A DNA stretch of 64,000 nucleotides from Leisingera aquaemixtae (GCF_001458395.1 NZ_CYSR01000002.1:275774-339773), one strand, 5' to 3'. Numbered from the stretch's first letter, positions 28,591 to 37,455 are shown. Translations and numbers: made by a program. Notes: generated by a model not told the origin, from the sequence alone.

Positions 28591-28784
28591 GCCGGCTTGC
28601 CGCAGGGCGTGCGGCACCAGGCTCTGCCGCCTCCGCACCGCTATCAAGCCCCTGGCGGAGCGCCGGCACCAAAACACCGGCGCCAGGGCGCCGGTGCGAG
28701 CCGGATTGCAATCTGCATCCTGAAACCTGAAACCGGACCCGCGCGCTGGCGGCGGCGCAGGGCCGCCGCAGCCGGGCAGGCGGG
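28591..28784. other. GC-rich intergenic stretch with second hairpin
   Basis: Together with the palindrome before it this gap of 315 bases (28470-28784) carries no gene. It holds the partial direct copy of the palindrome (28591-28616) and a further perfect hairpin CACCGGCGCC-AG-GGCGCCGGTG (28675-28696). It lies between a forward hypothetical gene and the reverse DUF427 gene, so the hairpins could serve as a bidirectional transcription barrier. Confidence 0.5.
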
Positions 28785-29126
28785 TCAGACCTGTTCGACC
28801 TTGACGGAGTCGCTCAGCACAAACGCCAGATGGCCCTTGATCTCTGCTGCATCCTCCTTGGGGTTCTCATAGCTCCAGGCCGCGTTTTCGGTGACCGAGG
28901 ATTTGTTGGCGATCGAGAAGTAGCTGGCCTCGCCCTTGTGCTCGCACCGGGTGGTTTTGCTGGTGCGGTCCAGGAACGCCATGGCAATGTCGCCGCGCGG
29001 GAAATAGATGACCGGATCCAGACCGCCCTCCGACAGCTCCAGCGCATTGGAAGTTTCGCCCAATACGGCGCCGCCGGAACGGACGACCCAGGTGCCTTCG
29101 GCCTTGCGGATACGGATATTTGTCAT
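28785..29126 (-). CDS. DUF427 domain protein
   Basis: A 113-residue soluble protein of the DUF427 (NTP_transf_9) family, a small beta-rich fold. Family features seen are the N-terminal IRIRKAEGTWVVRSGGAVLGET, the VIYFPRGDIAMAFLDRT stretch, RCEHKGEASYFSI and NAAWSYENPKEDAAEIKGHLAF. Biochemical function is not established. It is transcribed in the same direction as the large aminopeptidase but upstream of nothing else on its strand. It is probably monocistronic. Confidence 0.85.
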   Translation of the reverse strand: MTNIRIRKAEGTWVVRSGGAVLGETSNALELSEGGLDPVIYFPRGDIAMAFLDRTSKTTRCEHKGEASYFSIANKSSVTENAAWSYENPKEDAAEIKGHLAFVLSDSVKVEQV

Positions 29127-29181
29127 GCGTGATTTCCCATTTTCTTCATTCGTGTCATCTTTTGTTCAGTCTATGTAACAG

Positions 29182-29198
29182 CCGGGTGTCAGACCCGG
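29182..29198 (-). terminator. Hairpin after the Xaa-Pro aminopeptidase
   Basis: CCGGGT-GTCAG-ACCCGG directly behind the reverse-strand stop at 29200. It is short and lacks a T-run, so it is only a possible terminator. Confidence 0.35.
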
Positions 29199-29199
29199 G

Positions 29200-30990
29200 T
29201 CACAAAGGCGCGGTTGCGGCATCAAGCCACGCCTGCGCGGCGGGGCTGAGCTGCGGTCCGATCTTTGCTGCAACCTCCCGGTGATAGCTGTCGAGCCAGT
29301 CTTTCTCGTCCGCTGTCAGCAGGGAGGCATCCACCAGCCGCCGGTCTACCGGGGCAAAGGTGAGCGTGCGCCAGCACAGCATGTCGCGCTCCGGGTCGCT
29401 GGTGTCAAGGGCCGGGGCCTGCTCAGCCACCAGAAGGTTCTCGATGCGGATGCCAAAGGCGCCTTCGCGGTAGTATCCCGGCTCGTTGGACAGGATCATG
29501 CCCGGTTCCAGCGGCACATGGCTGGTGCGGGCCAGCCGCTGCGGCCCTTCGTGGACGCTCAGATAGGCGCCGACGCCGTGGCCGAGGCCGTGGTTGAAGT
29601 CCTGCCCGGCCAGCCACAGCGGCATCCGCCCGATGCACTCGATATCGCGGCCCGCCAGCCCCTTGGGCCAGCGCAGCCGGGACATCGCGATCATGCCTTG
29701 CAGCACGCGGGTATAGGCGGCGCGCTCTTCCCCGCCGGGGGTGCCGATGGCGATGGTTCGGGTGATGTCAGTGGTGCCGTCCAGATACTGGCCGCCGCTG
29801 TCCAGTACCAAGAGGTGGCCGTCTTCCAGCCGGGCGTTGGTCTCTTCGGTCACGCGGTAATGCATGACGGCGCCGTTTTCGCCGGTGCCTGCGATGGTTT
29901 CAAAGCTGATGTCGCGCAGGGCGGGGTCCTCGCGGCGCAAGCTTTCCAGCTTCTTCACCACGTCAATCTCGGTGAGGGTGCCGGGTGCCTGCGCGTCGAG
30001 CCAGGCCAGCATCTCCACAATCGCGGCGCCGTCGCGCAGGTGGGCTGCGGCGCTGCCTGCGATCTCGGCGGCGTTCTTGCGCGCCTTGGGCAGGGCGCAG
30101 GGGTCGCCCGCCGCCACCAGCCGCTCGCCAAGCGCATCGGCCACGATCTGCGGCAGGGTGCCAGTGTCTGCGGCGGCAGAGCCGTTGAGGGAGGACGCGG
30201 CCGTGAGGAAGTCCTCGGGCGGATGCACGGTGACGGAGCTGTCGAAATGGCCCTGAAAGCCGTCCAGCTTCTCTGCCGCCATGAACAGGTCCACCCGCGC
30301 GTCGCTGTGCAGGATGGCAAACCCATGCGCCACCGGGTTGCGCGCCACATCGCTGCCGCGGATGTTCAGCAGCCACATGATGCTGTCGGGCAGGGTGATC
30401 ACCGCCGCTGCCTGGCCGGCCGCGCGCAGGTCCTTGGCGAGGCGCGCGCATTTGTCTGCGCTGCTTTCGCCTGCATAATCCAGCGGGTGCGCGGCCACCG
30501 GGTTCATCGGCGGCGCGGGCTGGTCCTGCCATATCCGGTCCACCAGGTTTTCGCTTTGCGCCAGGGTGATGCCGCTGCCCTTCAGCTCTTTCTTGAGGGA
30601 TGTGATCTGCCCCGCTGCATGCAGCCAGGGGTCGAAACCGACCTTGCCGCCATTGGGGAGCTGTTTCTTCAGCCAGTCCGCCAGCTGCACCTCGGGCCAG
30701 GGCACTGGGGTGTAGTCCGCCGCCACCTGGCGTTTCACCTGGGTGCGGTAGCGCCCGTCGATGAAGACGCCGGCACTGTCCTGCAGCACGGCGCAAAACC
30801 CGGCCGAGCCGGTGAAACCGGTGAGCCAGCTGAGGCGCTCATCATGGGGCGCCACATATTCGCCCTGATGGGCATCGGCGCGGGGCACCAGGAAGCCGTC
30901 CAGGCCTTCCGCCGCCAGTTCCTTGCGCAGGGCGGCCAGCCGGGGCGGGCCCTGTTCCGGGCGGGCGGTCACATCGAAGGTCTGATACAT
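29200..30990 (-). CDS. M24B Xaa-Pro aminopeptidase
   Basis: Metallopeptidase that removes an N-terminal residue before proline, acting in the cytoplasm. The protein has 596 residues from ATG 30990 (GGAGAG upstream); the frame stays open further back, but that extension is not conserved-looking. It has the two creatinase N-domains and catalytic pita-bread domain of the long, eukaryote-like aminopeptidase P. Dinuclear metal ligands are visible: two aspartates in LDSGGQYLDGTTDITRT, His in NHGLGHGVGAYLSVHEG, and glutamates in LSNEPGYYREG and GIRIENLLV. It stands between palindromic spacers on both sides. Confidence 0.93.
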   Translation of the reverse strand: MYQTFDVTARPEQGPPRLAALRKELAAEGLDGFLVPRADAHQGEYVAPHDERLSWLTGFTGSAGFCAVLQDSAGVFIDGRYRTQVKRQVAADYTPVPWPEVQLADWLKKQLPNGGKVGFDPWLHAAGQITSLKKELKGSGITLAQSENLVDRIWQDQPAPPMNPVAAHPLDYAGESSADKCARLAKDLRAAGQAAAVITLPDSIMWLLNIRGSDVARNPVAHGFAILHSDARVDLFMAAEKLDGFQGHFDSSVTVHPPEDFLTAASSLNGSAAADTGTLPQIVADALGERLVAAGDPCALPKARKNAAEIAGSAAAHLRDGAAIVEMLAWLDAQAPGTLTEIDVVKKLESLRREDPALRDISFETIAGTGENGAVMHYRVTEETNARLEDGHLLVLDSGGQYLDGTTDITRTIAIGTPGGEERAAYTRVLQGMIAMSRLRWPKGLAGRDIECIGRMPLWLAGQDFNHGLGHGVGAYLSVHEGPQRLARTSHVPLEPGMILSNEPGYYREGAFGIRIENLLVAEQAPALDTSDPERDMLCWRTLTFAPVDRRLVDASLLTADEKDWLDSYHREVAAKIGPQLSPAAQAWLDAATAPL

Positions 30991-31343
30991 CGGCGTCTCT
31001 CCAGCTGAAGGGCAGGGCGGCACGCGGCAGGGGATCCCGGCCGCCGTGATAGGGAAAAAGCGCGGCCAGGGCGCGCGCCTTTGTTGTCCCAGATCACCTC
31101 TGTGCTGGCAAGGGCAGCGGCGGCGGGAAACCACCGGATCTGACGGAACAGGACCGGCGGCGGCTCCCGCCCGGCCATGAGGGCATCCAGAATGCCCTTT
31201 GGCCCGTTGGGCCAAGCGCCGGATGCCAGCGGCATCCGGCGCCGCCGCGCGCGTCAGCGCGCGGCCGTGCCCAAGGCTGAGGACGGCATCTTTGATGCAG
31301 ACCGACGGCGCGGGAGTGCCCCCTCGCCGGTTGCGCTGCGAGG
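30991..31343. other. Intergenic region between cobT and the aminopeptidase
   Basis: A 353-base gap without a credible gene. Its cobT-proximal half contains three consecutive hairpins (31201-31264). The other half, next to the aminopeptidase start, has no clear promoter motif. Confidence 0.5.
31201..31264. repeat. Cluster of three tandem hairpins downstream of cobT
   Basis: Hairpin 1 is GGCCC-GTT-GGGCC (31201-31213). Hairpin 2 is a perfect 12-bp stem with loop AGC (31216-31242). Hairpin 3 is CCGCGCGC-GTCA-GCGCGCGG (31245-31264). They are separated by only two bases each and lie 80 bases beyond the cobT stop on its strand. They may end or stabilise the cob transcript. Confidence 0.6.
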
Positions 31344-33221
31344 TTAGCTGGCGCGCTTGATGCCCATCACCCGGGCGCGGGCGCGCGGGTCGCTGTCGAA
31401 CAGGGCGGCCAATTGCTCGGTCATCGCACCGGCCAGCTGCTCCACATCGGTGATCGTCACCGCGCGCTCGTAATAGCGGGTCACGTCGTGGCCGATGCCG
31501 ATCGCCAGCAGCTCCACCTGTTTTTTCTTCTCCACCATGGCAATTACGTCGCGCAGGTGTTTCTCCAGGTAGTTCGCCGGGTTCACCGACAGCGTCGAAT
31601 CGTCAACCGGGGCACCGTCGGAGATCACCATCAGGATCTTGCGCGCTTCGGGCCGGTGCATCATCCGCCGGTGCGCCCATTCCAGCGCCTCGCCGTCGAT
31701 GTTTTCCTTCAAGAGGCCCTCTTTCATCATCAGGCCGAGATTGGTGCGGGTGCGGCGCATCGGGGCATCTGCGCCCTTGTAGATGATGTGGCGCAGGTCG
31801 TTGAGGCGCCCCGGCTGCTGCGGGCGGCCGTCGTTCAGCCAGGCCTCACGGGCCAGACCGCCCTTCCAGGCGCGGGTGGTGAAGCCGAGGATCTCGACCT
31901 TTACGTTGCAGCGCTCCAGGGTGCGGGCCAGCACGTCGGCGCAGATTGCGGCAATCGAGATCGGGCGGCCGCGCATCGAGCCGGAGTTGTCGAGGAGCAG
32001 CGTCACAACGGTGTCGCGGAACTCGGTGTCCTTTTCGACCTTGAACGACAGCGGCGTGGTCGGGTTGGCAACCACCCGCGCCAGGCGGCCGGCATCCAGG
32101 ATGCCTTCCTCGCGGTCGAATTCCCAGGACCGGTTTTGCTGCGCCTGCAGGCGGCGCTGCAGCTTGTTGGCCAGCCGGCTCACCGCGCCCTTCAAGGGCT
32201 CCAGCTGCTGGTCGAGATAGGCGCGCAGGCGCTCCAGCTCGGCCGGTTCTGCCAGATCTTCAGCGTTGATTTCCTCGTCATGGGCGTCCTGGAACACCTT
32301 GTAGTCCGGATCGGCCTCGGAGACCGGCGGCGGGGCAGGCGGCTCCAGCGGCGCCTCGCCGTCGGGCATCTCGGTGTCCTCGGCCAGTTCCTCGTCGGCC
32401 ATCTCGTCCATCGAGACCTGGGCCTGGCTCTCGTCCTGCTGCTGCTCCTGGCTTTGCTCGGGGGACGCGTCGGCCTGTTCCTCGTCGGAGTCATCCTGGC
32501 CGGTGCTGTCCGGATCCTGCTGCTCCTCGGCGTTCTCCTCGGCCTCGTCGCCCGCGTCGTCGTCCATATCGTCCGGGTCATCGCCGAGCTGGTCGCCATA
32601 GCCGAGGTCAGAGATCACCTGCCGGGCCAGTTTCGCAAAGGCAGCCTGATCCGCGATGGTTTCGTCCAGGTTCTCCAGTGTGCCGCCGGCCTGGGATTCG
32701 ATGAACCCGCGCCACAGCTCCATGATGTTGGCAGCGCCTTCGGGCAGCGGGCGGCCGGTGGCCAGATGCCGGATCAGATAGCCGGCAGAGGCGGCCAGCG
32801 GCGCCTCGGAGGAGGATTTCATCTGGTCATAGCCGCGCCGGATCGATTCGTTGCGGATCTTGACGTCGATGTTCGACGCGGTGCCGGGCATATGCCGCGC
32901 GCCCATCGCCTCGCAGCGGGCGGTTTCCATTGCCTCATAGAGATCGCGGGCCATTTCGCCCTGCGGCACGTATTTCGCGTGGGTGGCGTCGTCGTGGAAC
33001 TTGTGGCGCAGCGCCAGTGCATCCGCGGTGCCGCGGGCCAGCAGCACCTCCTCGCGGCTCATCCGGCGGGAGACCTGCGGCAGCCGCATCGAGTCGCCCG
33101 ACAGCCCCGAGGGGTCGACCGTGTAGGTGACGGTCAGCTCCGGGTCGTTGGCCATGACCTTGGTGGCCTCAGTCAGCGCCTTCTTGAACGGATCAGCTGG
33201 GTTGTCGTTGGGCTTTTTCAT
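31344..33221 (-). CDS. cobT: CobT, cobaltochelatase subunit
   Basis: Subunit of the aerobic, ATP-dependent CobN-CobS-CobT cobaltochelatase that inserts cobalt into hydrogenobyrinate a,c-diamide. The protein has 625 residues: an N-terminal helical domain, a very acidic low-complexity linker (about residues 210-310, Asp/Glu/Gln-rich), and a C-terminal von Willebrand A domain with the MIDAS motif LLLDNSGSM and a later [11 protein letters not shown]. The ATG overlaps the stop of the racemase-like gene by four bases (ATGA), so translation is coupled to it. CobN is not in this window. Confidence 0.95.
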   Translation of the reverse strand: MKKPNDNPADPFKKALTEATKVMANDPELTVTYTVDPSGLSGDSMRLPQVSRRMSREEVLLARGTADALALRHKFHDDATHAKYVPQGEMARDLYEAMETARCEAMGARHMPGTASNIDVKIRNESIRRGYDQMKSSSEAPLAASAGYLIRHLATGRPLPEGAANIMELWRGFIESQAGGTLENLDETIADQAAFAKLARQVISDLGYGDQLGDDPDDMDDDAGDEAEENAEEQQDPDSTGQDDSDEEQADASPEQSQEQQQDESQAQVSMDEMADEELAEDTEMPDGEAPLEPPAPPPVSEADPDYKVFQDAHDEEINAEDLAEPAELERLRAYLDQQLEPLKGAVSRLANKLQRRLQAQQNRSWEFDREEGILDAGRLARVVANPTTPLSFKVEKDTEFRDTVVTLLLDNSGSMRGRPISIAAICADVLARTLERCNVKVEILGFTTRAWKGGLAREAWLNDGRPQQPGRLNDLRHIIYKGADAPMRRTRTNLGLMMKEGLLKENIDGEALEWAHRRMMHRPEARKILMVISDGAPVDDSTLSVNPANYLEKHLRDVIAMVEKKKQVELLAIGIGHDVTRYYERAVTITDVEQLAGAMTEQLAALFDSDPRARARVMGIKRAS

Positions 33222-33919
33222 TTCGTCATCGCCACTTCATCAAGGCTGCAGCGTCCGGCCGCGAGATCGGCCAGGACCGACACATGCACATCCAGCGCGT
33301 CAATTACGGTATAACCTGGGTCCTGATTGTCAAAGGCCAGGTTCAGGTCGGTGCCCGCAAGGACAATTGCCTCCGCACCCAATTCGTCAACCATCCGCCG
33401 CCCGGCATCGAGCATCTGGCTCCGCTGGCCGGCGGTGCAGCTGCCGGAGACCGCCATGTCCTGGTAGGTCTGCCCCAGGGTGTCGATCTCTTCGTCCAGC
33501 GCGACGGCGCTGGTCTGGTGCAGCTGGCCGTAAAGACGGGTCCGCATCACCACGCGGGTGCCCAGCAGGCCAACCCGGCGGATCCGTTGCGCCGCGAAAT
33601 AGTCATCCAGCGGCGCAACGCCTGAAATCACCGGCAGGGACGAGAGCGCATTCATCTCTTCAACGCAGTAATGCGCCCCCAGCGAGGTCAGCGCCACGCA
33701 ATCGCAGCCGGCGCCTTTCAGGCTGTCGATCTGGCGGGCAAATATCTCTGCCTGCGGGGCACGGTCATCGGCCAGGTTGTTGCGGATCAGGGTCTGTATG
33801 TCACCGTGGCTGATGGTGAGATCCAGCTTGCCGCCCAGCCGGTCCACCGCAGCGGTCAGCCGCTGGTAGTAGACGATGGTGGCCGCAACGCCGATCCCGC
33901 CAATCAAGCCAATGTGCAT
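33218..33919 (-). CDS. Asp/Glu racemase-like protein lacking both catalytic cysteines
   Basis: A 233-residue protein with the overall aspartate/glutamate racemase pattern: GLIGGIG at the N-terminus, a helix [15 protein letters not shown], the [16 protein letters not shown] core and [11 protein letters not shown] near the end. In true racemases the two catalytic motifs read about CNTAH and GCTE. Here they are S79-L-G-A-H and A188-G-T-D, so both cysteines are gone (Ser and Gly). It lies between cobS (18 bases upstream) and cobT (4-base overlap), an operon context of cobalt insertion rather than amino-acid metabolism. It is probably a repurposed or non-enzymatic family member. Confidence 0.75.
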   Translation of the reverse strand: MHIGLIGGIGVAATIVYYQRLTAAVDRLGGKLDLTISHGDIQTLIRNNLADDRAPQAEIFARQIDSLKGAGCDCVALTSLGAHYCVEEMNALSSLPVISGVAPLDDYFAAQRIRRVGLLGTRVVMRTRLYGQLHQTSAVALDEEIDTLGQTYQDMAVSGSCTAGQRSQMLDAGRRMVDELGAEAIVLAGTDLNLAFDNQDPGYTVIDALDVHVSVLADLAAGRCSLDEVAMTK

Positions 33920-33937
33920 ACGGTTCGTCCTGTCTGC

Positions 33938-34924
33938 TTACCCCAGGCTCACGCTTGCGGCGCTTTCCGGCAGCTCTTCGTCAAAGCAGCGCTGGTAGAA
34001 CTCGGCCACGGTCTGGCGCTCCAGCTCGTCGCATTTGTTCAGGAAAGACAGGCGGAAGGCATAGCCCACATCGCGGAAGATCTCAGCGTTCTGGGCCCAG
34101 TTGATCACCGTCCGCGGCGACATCACGGTGCTGAGGTCGCCGTTCATGAAGGCGGTGCGGGTCAGGTCGGCAACGGTCACCATCTGGCTGATCGTCTTGC
34201 GGCCCTTCTCGGTGTTGTAATGCGGCGCCTTGGACAGAACGATGGCGCTTTCGGCGTCATGGCTCAGGTAGTTCAGCGTCGAGACCAGCGACCAGCGGTC
34301 CATCTGGGCCTGGTTGATCTGCTGGGTACCGTGGTACAGCCCGGTGGTGTCGCCCAGGCCAACGGTGTTGGCGGTGGCAAACAGGCGGAAGAACGGGTTC
34401 GGGGTGATGATCTCGTTCTGGTCCAGGAGCGTCAGCTTGCCGTCATGCTCCAGAACGCGCTGGATCACGAACATCACGTCGGCGCGGCCCGCGTCGTATT
34501 CGTCGAACACGATGGCAACCGGGTTGCGCAGCGCCCAGGGCAGGATGCCCTCGTGGAACTCGGTCACCTGCTTGCCGTCGCGCAGCTTGATCGCGTCCTT
34601 GCCGATCAGGTCAATCCGGGAGATGTGGCTGTCGAGGTTCACACGCACCGAGGGCCAGTTGAGGCGGGCGGCGACCTGTTCGATGTGGGTCGATTTGCCT
34701 GTGCCGTGGTAGCCCTGGATCATCACCCGGCGGTTGTGGCTGAAGCCCGCCAGAATGGCCAGCGTGGTTTCCGGGTCGAACTTGTAGGTCGGGTCCAGCG
34801 CCGGCACCCGGTCGGAGCCGTCGGCAAAGCCCTTGACCGTCATATCCGTGTCGATCCCGAACACATCGCGCACCGAAATTGCTTCGGTCGGTTTCGCATT
34901 CATGTCCACAAAGCCGTCGGTCAT
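33938..34924 (-). CDS. cobS: CobS, cobaltochelatase AAA+ subunit
   Basis: AAA+ ATPase that forms the chelatase motor with CobT. The protein has 328 residues: an N-terminal CobS-type region, Walker A GYHGTGKS at residues 71-78, Walker B IVFDEYD, and sensor/arginine-finger segments in [17 protein letters not shown]. The length matches the family. It is the first gene of a reverse-strand cobS - racemase-like - cobT unit. A perfect inverted repeat lies 38 bases upstream of its start codon (34963-34979). Confidence 0.96.
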   Translation of the reverse strand: MTDGFVDMNAKPTEAISVRDVFGIDTDMTVKGFADGSDRVPALDPTYKFDPETTLAILAGFSHNRRVMIQGYHGTGKSTHIEQVAARLNWPSVRVNLDSHISRIDLIGKDAIKLRDGKQVTEFHEGILPWALRNPVAIVFDEYDAGRADVMFVIQRVLEHDGKLTLLDQNEIITPNPFFRLFATANTVGLGDTTGLYHGTQQINQAQMDRWSLVSTLNYLSHDAESAIVLSKAPHYNTEKGRKTISQMVTVADLTRTAFMNGDLSTVMSPRTVINWAQNAEIFRDVGYAFRLSFLNKCDELERQTVAEFYQRCFDEELPESAASVSLG

Positions 34925-34962
34925 CCCAGTCGATCCTTATCTCGCTTCCCTGCCATCAGGGT

Positions 34963-34979
34963 CCAATCCGCGGGATTGG
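34963..34979. promoter_or_regulatory. Inverted repeat upstream of cobS
   Basis: Perfect CCAATCC-GCG-GGATTGG, 38 bases before the cobS start codon. It may be an operator or a leader hairpin. It is not recognisable as a cobalamin riboswitch: no B12-box-like sequence was found nearby. Confidence 0.4.
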
Positions 34980-35303
34980 TGCCCGATCTGGCGCGCGAGG
35001 GCAAGGGGAACTATGGCAGGAAGCCAGCTGACGCCGCGATTGCAGCGGAACTGGACGGACGATTGAGGCGGCCTCACGCACAGCGCCCCCGGCCGGGCAG
35101 CAGGGGGCGCGTTTTGCCGGCGACCGCGACGCTTGGGGGGATAGGCTGCGGCCGGCACATCTTTGCCTAACCGGTGACGGCGGGCCGGGTCAAAGAAATA
35201 AAAAGTCTATCAATAAGTTTCGGCAAAAGACCGCCCATCGCCTGCGGCGCCGGGCGGCCTGCGCTGCCGGCGGCGGCAGGCCCGGGACAGGATCCGGGCG
35301 GGA
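34980..35303. other. Intergenic region between the BLUF-like gene and cobS
   Basis: This stretch of about 320 bases shows no credible gene. It includes a GC-rich hairpin (GCGCCCCC at 35083-35090 with GGGGGCGC at 35103-35110) and a short A-rich patch (about 35190-35230). The cobS promoter should be here, but no motif is strong enough to call. Confidence 0.4.
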
Positions 35304-35672
35304 TCAGGCAGCCAGGGGCTGCTGCGGCAGCTCCAGACCGGTCAGAAGGCCGATCTCGCGGCGCAGGCTGCCGCCCAGATGCTCCGGCTTGGCATAGGCC
35401 AGGCAGATCTTGTCAAAGGCGCGAAAACGGATCGGCACCGCCCCCGCGGCTTTCGCCGACGTAAACAGACCGCTCGACCGGGCCGCGCTGGCGGTGGCCT
35501 GGGTCACCGCTTCGGGTCCTTCCAGAATAATCTGCAGGGTGCCGCCGCAGCGGATCATCATGCCGGTGGCCCCGCCCTTTTGCATCGCCGGGCGGTTCTG
35601 GCTGATGAACCGGGCGATCTGCTGATGGGTGGTGCCGGGGGCGAGCTTGGCGGTGATGACAAGGCGGTGCAT
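35304..35672 (-). CDS. Degenerate BLUF-like domain protein
   Basis: A 122-residue protein from ATG 35672 (AGGAGA upstream). The pattern GATGMMIRCGGTLQIILEGPEAV strongly resembles the core of BLUF blue-light sensor domains (TGxLLYxxGxFLQxLEGPxxAV), and the N-terminus RLVITAK aligns with RLVYVSR. The flavin-contacting tyrosine (here Ile6) and the glutamine before LEG (here Ile49 by alignment) are both missing, so photochemistry of the normal kind is not expected. It may be a FAD-free or repurposed BLUF fold. It is monocistronic, near a J-domain gene. The fold assignment is moderately sure; function is unknown. Confidence 0.6.
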   Translation of the reverse strand: MHRLVITAKLAPGTTHQQIARFISQNRPAMQKGGATGMMIRCGGTLQIILEGPEAVTQATASAARSSGLFTSAKAAGAVPIRFRAFDKICLAYAKPEHLGGSLRREIGLLTGLELPQQPLAA

Positions 35673-35924
35673 GGGCGGTCTCCTGTAAATTGGCGGCAGC
35701 TGTGAGGGCCGGGTGCGCTGAGGTTTCGATAAATTCAATCTAAACGAGAGCGTCGGAATTTGCGCGCCAGCAAAGGTGTAGAATTGCCGCCCGGCAGGCG
35801 GCAGAAGCGCGCCCGCCTATCCTTTGGGATACCCGCCTGGACCTTGTAGGGGGGACGAGGGCTGCACCGGGCGCTGGACACCGGCCCCAGGACAATCGGC
35901 CCCGGGAGAATCTCTGCCGGGACA
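35673..35924. other. Gap between the J-domain gene and the BLUF-like gene
   Basis: About 250 bases without a credible gene (304 when the terminator at 35925-35951 is included). The part next to the BLUF-like start is AT-richer and is the likely promoter for that reverse-strand gene; no firm motif was identified. Confidence 0.4.
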
Positions 35925-35951
35925 AAATAAAAGAGCGGCCCCAGGCCGCCC
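35925..35951 (-). terminator. Rho-independent terminator of the J-domain gene
   Basis: On the reverse strand GCGGCC-TGG-GGCCGC is followed by TCTTTTATTTTG. It starts 28 bases after the J-domain protein stop. Confidence 0.8.
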
Positions 35952-35976
35952 TTTGCGCATCGATGCTTTGCCGGGC

Positions 35977-36600
35977 TTACTTGAAGCTGCGGCTGTCCTT
36001 GATCTGATCCCAGGCCCACATGACCTCCTGCAGCTGCTCCTCCTGGCTGCGGTCGCCGCCGTTGATGTCCGGGTGCAGCACCTTGATCAGCTTCTTGTAG
36101 GCCTTGCGGATATCGGCCTTGGTCCAGTCGTCCTTGGCCTCCAGGATCTCGATGGCGCGGCGCTCGGTGGGCGGCAGGCGGCGGCCCGTCTTGGCGCCGC
36201 GGCCCGGGTTCTGGGTGGCATTGGCCCCCAGAACCTGATGCGGGTCCTCGATGCCCAGCCGCGCCCACGCGCGGGCCTCAGGGTCGCCCATCGGCTTGGT
36301 CTGGCGCTCCCAGACCTTGTCCTTGGAGCGCTGCGCATTCAGCTCCGCTTCGGTGGTGCCCTCAAAGAAGTTCCACTTGTTGTTGTACTCGCGCACGTGC
36401 TCCTGGCAGAACCAGAAGTAGTCATCCAGCACGTCGGGCGCCTTGGGCGCGCGGAACTTGCCGGCTTCCTCGCAGCCATCCTTGTCGCAGACGCGTACGG
36501 AGGTCTCCGACGCACCGGTAGCGGCCCGCCGCCCGCGCGGGTTCTTCTTCTTGGCAGAGCGGATGGACATATCGAAGCCAAAGGGATCGGATTTGGTCAT
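35977..36600 (-). CDS. J-domain protein
   Basis: A 207-residue protein from ATG 36600 (GAAGGTG upstream). The C-terminal 70 residues are a DnaJ domain with the HPD tripeptide intact (KLIKVLHPDINGGD). The N-terminal part carries two cysteine-containing segments (VCDKDGCEEAGKFRAP and FWFCQEHV) that could form a small metal site. There is no Gly/Phe region and no DnaJ zinc-finger repeat, so it is not the housekeeping DnaJ but a specialised J-protein that would recruit DnaK. It is divergent from bolA. Confidence 0.88.
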   Translation of the reverse strand: MTKSDPFGFDMSIRSAKKKNPRGRRAATGASETSVRVCDKDGCEEAGKFRAPKAPDVLDDYFWFCQEHVREYNNKWNFFEGTTEAELNAQRSKDKVWERQTKPMGDPEARAWARLGIEDPHQVLGANATQNPGRGAKTGRRLPPTERRAIEILEAKDDWTKADIRKAYKKLIKVLHPDINGGDRSQEEQLQEVMWAWDQIKDSRSFK

Positions 36601-36707
36601 GGGGCGCACCTTCTAGACGCTTCTGTTCGACTCGGAGGCAGCAGTTTAGTCTAAGGGGCGCCAGATTGAAGGGGGCGCGCCGAAAAATTTATGGGGATGA
36701 GCGGAAA

Positions 36708-36962
36708 ATGAACGTGAAGCAGGAAATGGAAGCGGCCTTGCAGGCGGCCTTTGCACCGAGCGCGCTGGAGGTGGTCAACGAAAGCCACAAGCACGCGGGC
36801 CATGCGGGCGATGACGGCTCCGGAGAGAGCCATTTTGCGGTGCGGATCCGGTCGGAGGCGTTCGGCGGCATGAGCCGGGTGGCCCAGCACCGCGCCGTTC
36901 ACAAGGCGCTGGGCGGGATCGTGCCGCGCATCCACGCACTGGCGCTGGATACCGGCGTCTGA
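36708..36962 (+). CDS. bolA: BolA-family protein
   Basis: An 84-residue class II KH-like protein of the BolA/IbaG family, partners of monothiol glutaredoxins in Fe-S and redox handling. The conserved His and helix are seen in VVNESHKHAGHAG and HFAVRIRSEAFGGMSRVAQHRAVHKALG. ATG 36708 is chosen; the frame is open upstream, but that part is not family-like. It is divergent from the J-domain gene and convergent with DUF4177. Confidence 0.9.
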   Translation: MNVKQEMEAALQAAFAPSALEVVNESHKHAGHAGDDGSGESHFAVRIRSEAFGGMSRVAQHRAVHKALGGIVPRIHALALDTGV

Positions 36963-36970
36963 TCCCGAAG

Positions 36971-36990
36971 GGGGAGGATCAGTCCTCCCC
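36971..36990. terminator. Bidirectional hairpin between bolA and DUF4177
   Basis: GGGGAGGA-TCAG-TCCTCCCC lies between two convergent genes, beginning eight bases after the bolA stop and including the DUF4177 stop region. It lacks a clear T-run. Confidence 0.5.
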
Positions 36991-37455
36991 GTCGCCCTTC
37001 TGCGCGGCCCGGTTCTTCAGTGCGGCGGTCACGCCGGACACCGGGCTGAGCTCTTCGACGCCGTCATCGGCCTGCATCCTGGCGGCTCCGGCGCCCGGAA
37101 CCGGCGTGGCGCCGCCGGGGGCTTCGGGGTCGCCTGCGGTGGCGGTCAGCGGCGGTTCGCTGTGGCGGAACTCCACGGCGGCGGCCTGGGCCGGAGCCTG
37201 CGCGGTTTCCGGCTGCTCCGCAGCAAGCACGCGGCGGAACACCAGGACGTTGCGCCAGTTCGTGGTGGAGCCGGTCAGCCCGGAGCGCTCTTCGCTCGGC
37301 AGCAATTCCGCGCGCTGAAATTCCCAGCCCTCGGCCGCCATCTCGTTCAGCAGGATCTCGATCGAATTGGCAAAGCGCGCCTCGGGTGTCTTCACCCCCT
37401 TCGCCTTGGTGCCCTTGGCGGGGGCGGGCACCACCTTGTACTCAAATGCTTGCAT
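36979..37455 (-). CDS. DUF4177 domain protein with Ala/Pro-rich tail
   Basis: A 158-residue protein. The N-terminal 75 residues match the DUF4177 pattern (MQAFEYKVVPAP ... ILLNEMAAEGWEFQRAELLPSEERSGL ... RNVLVFRRV). The rest is low-complexity, rich in Ala, Pro and Glu, and probably disordered. The length is greater than a bare DUF4177 domain. The function is unknown. It is convergent with bolA and followed upstream by a separate pepT unit. Confidence 0.8.
   Translation of the reverse strand: MQAFEYKVVPAPAKGTKAKGVKTPEARFANSIEILLNEMAAEGWEFQRAELLPSEERSGLTGSTTNWRNVLVFRRVLAAEQPETAQAPAQAAAVEFRHSEPPLTATAGDPEAPGGATPVPGAGAARMQADDGVEELSPVSGVTAALKNRAAQKGDGED

Noticed and set aside
28462..28711. Reverse ORFs over the 28.5-kb palindrome
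   Set aside because: Products are simple repeats encoded by the palindrome itself.
29281..31008. 575-residue forward ORF across the Xaa-Pro aminopeptidase
   Set aside because: Antisense shadow of a gene with all metal ligands present.
31413..33314. 633-residue forward ORF across cobT
   Set aside because: Antisense of cobT; amino-acid pattern reflects codon complementarity only.
35083..35110. GC-rich hairpin followed by GTTTT as a forward terminator
   Set aside because: No forward gene ends upstream of it, so a terminator role is not supported.
34925..35303. Cobalamin riboswitch upstream of cobS
   Set aside because: No B12-box-like sequence or suitable fold was found; only a short inverted repeat is present.
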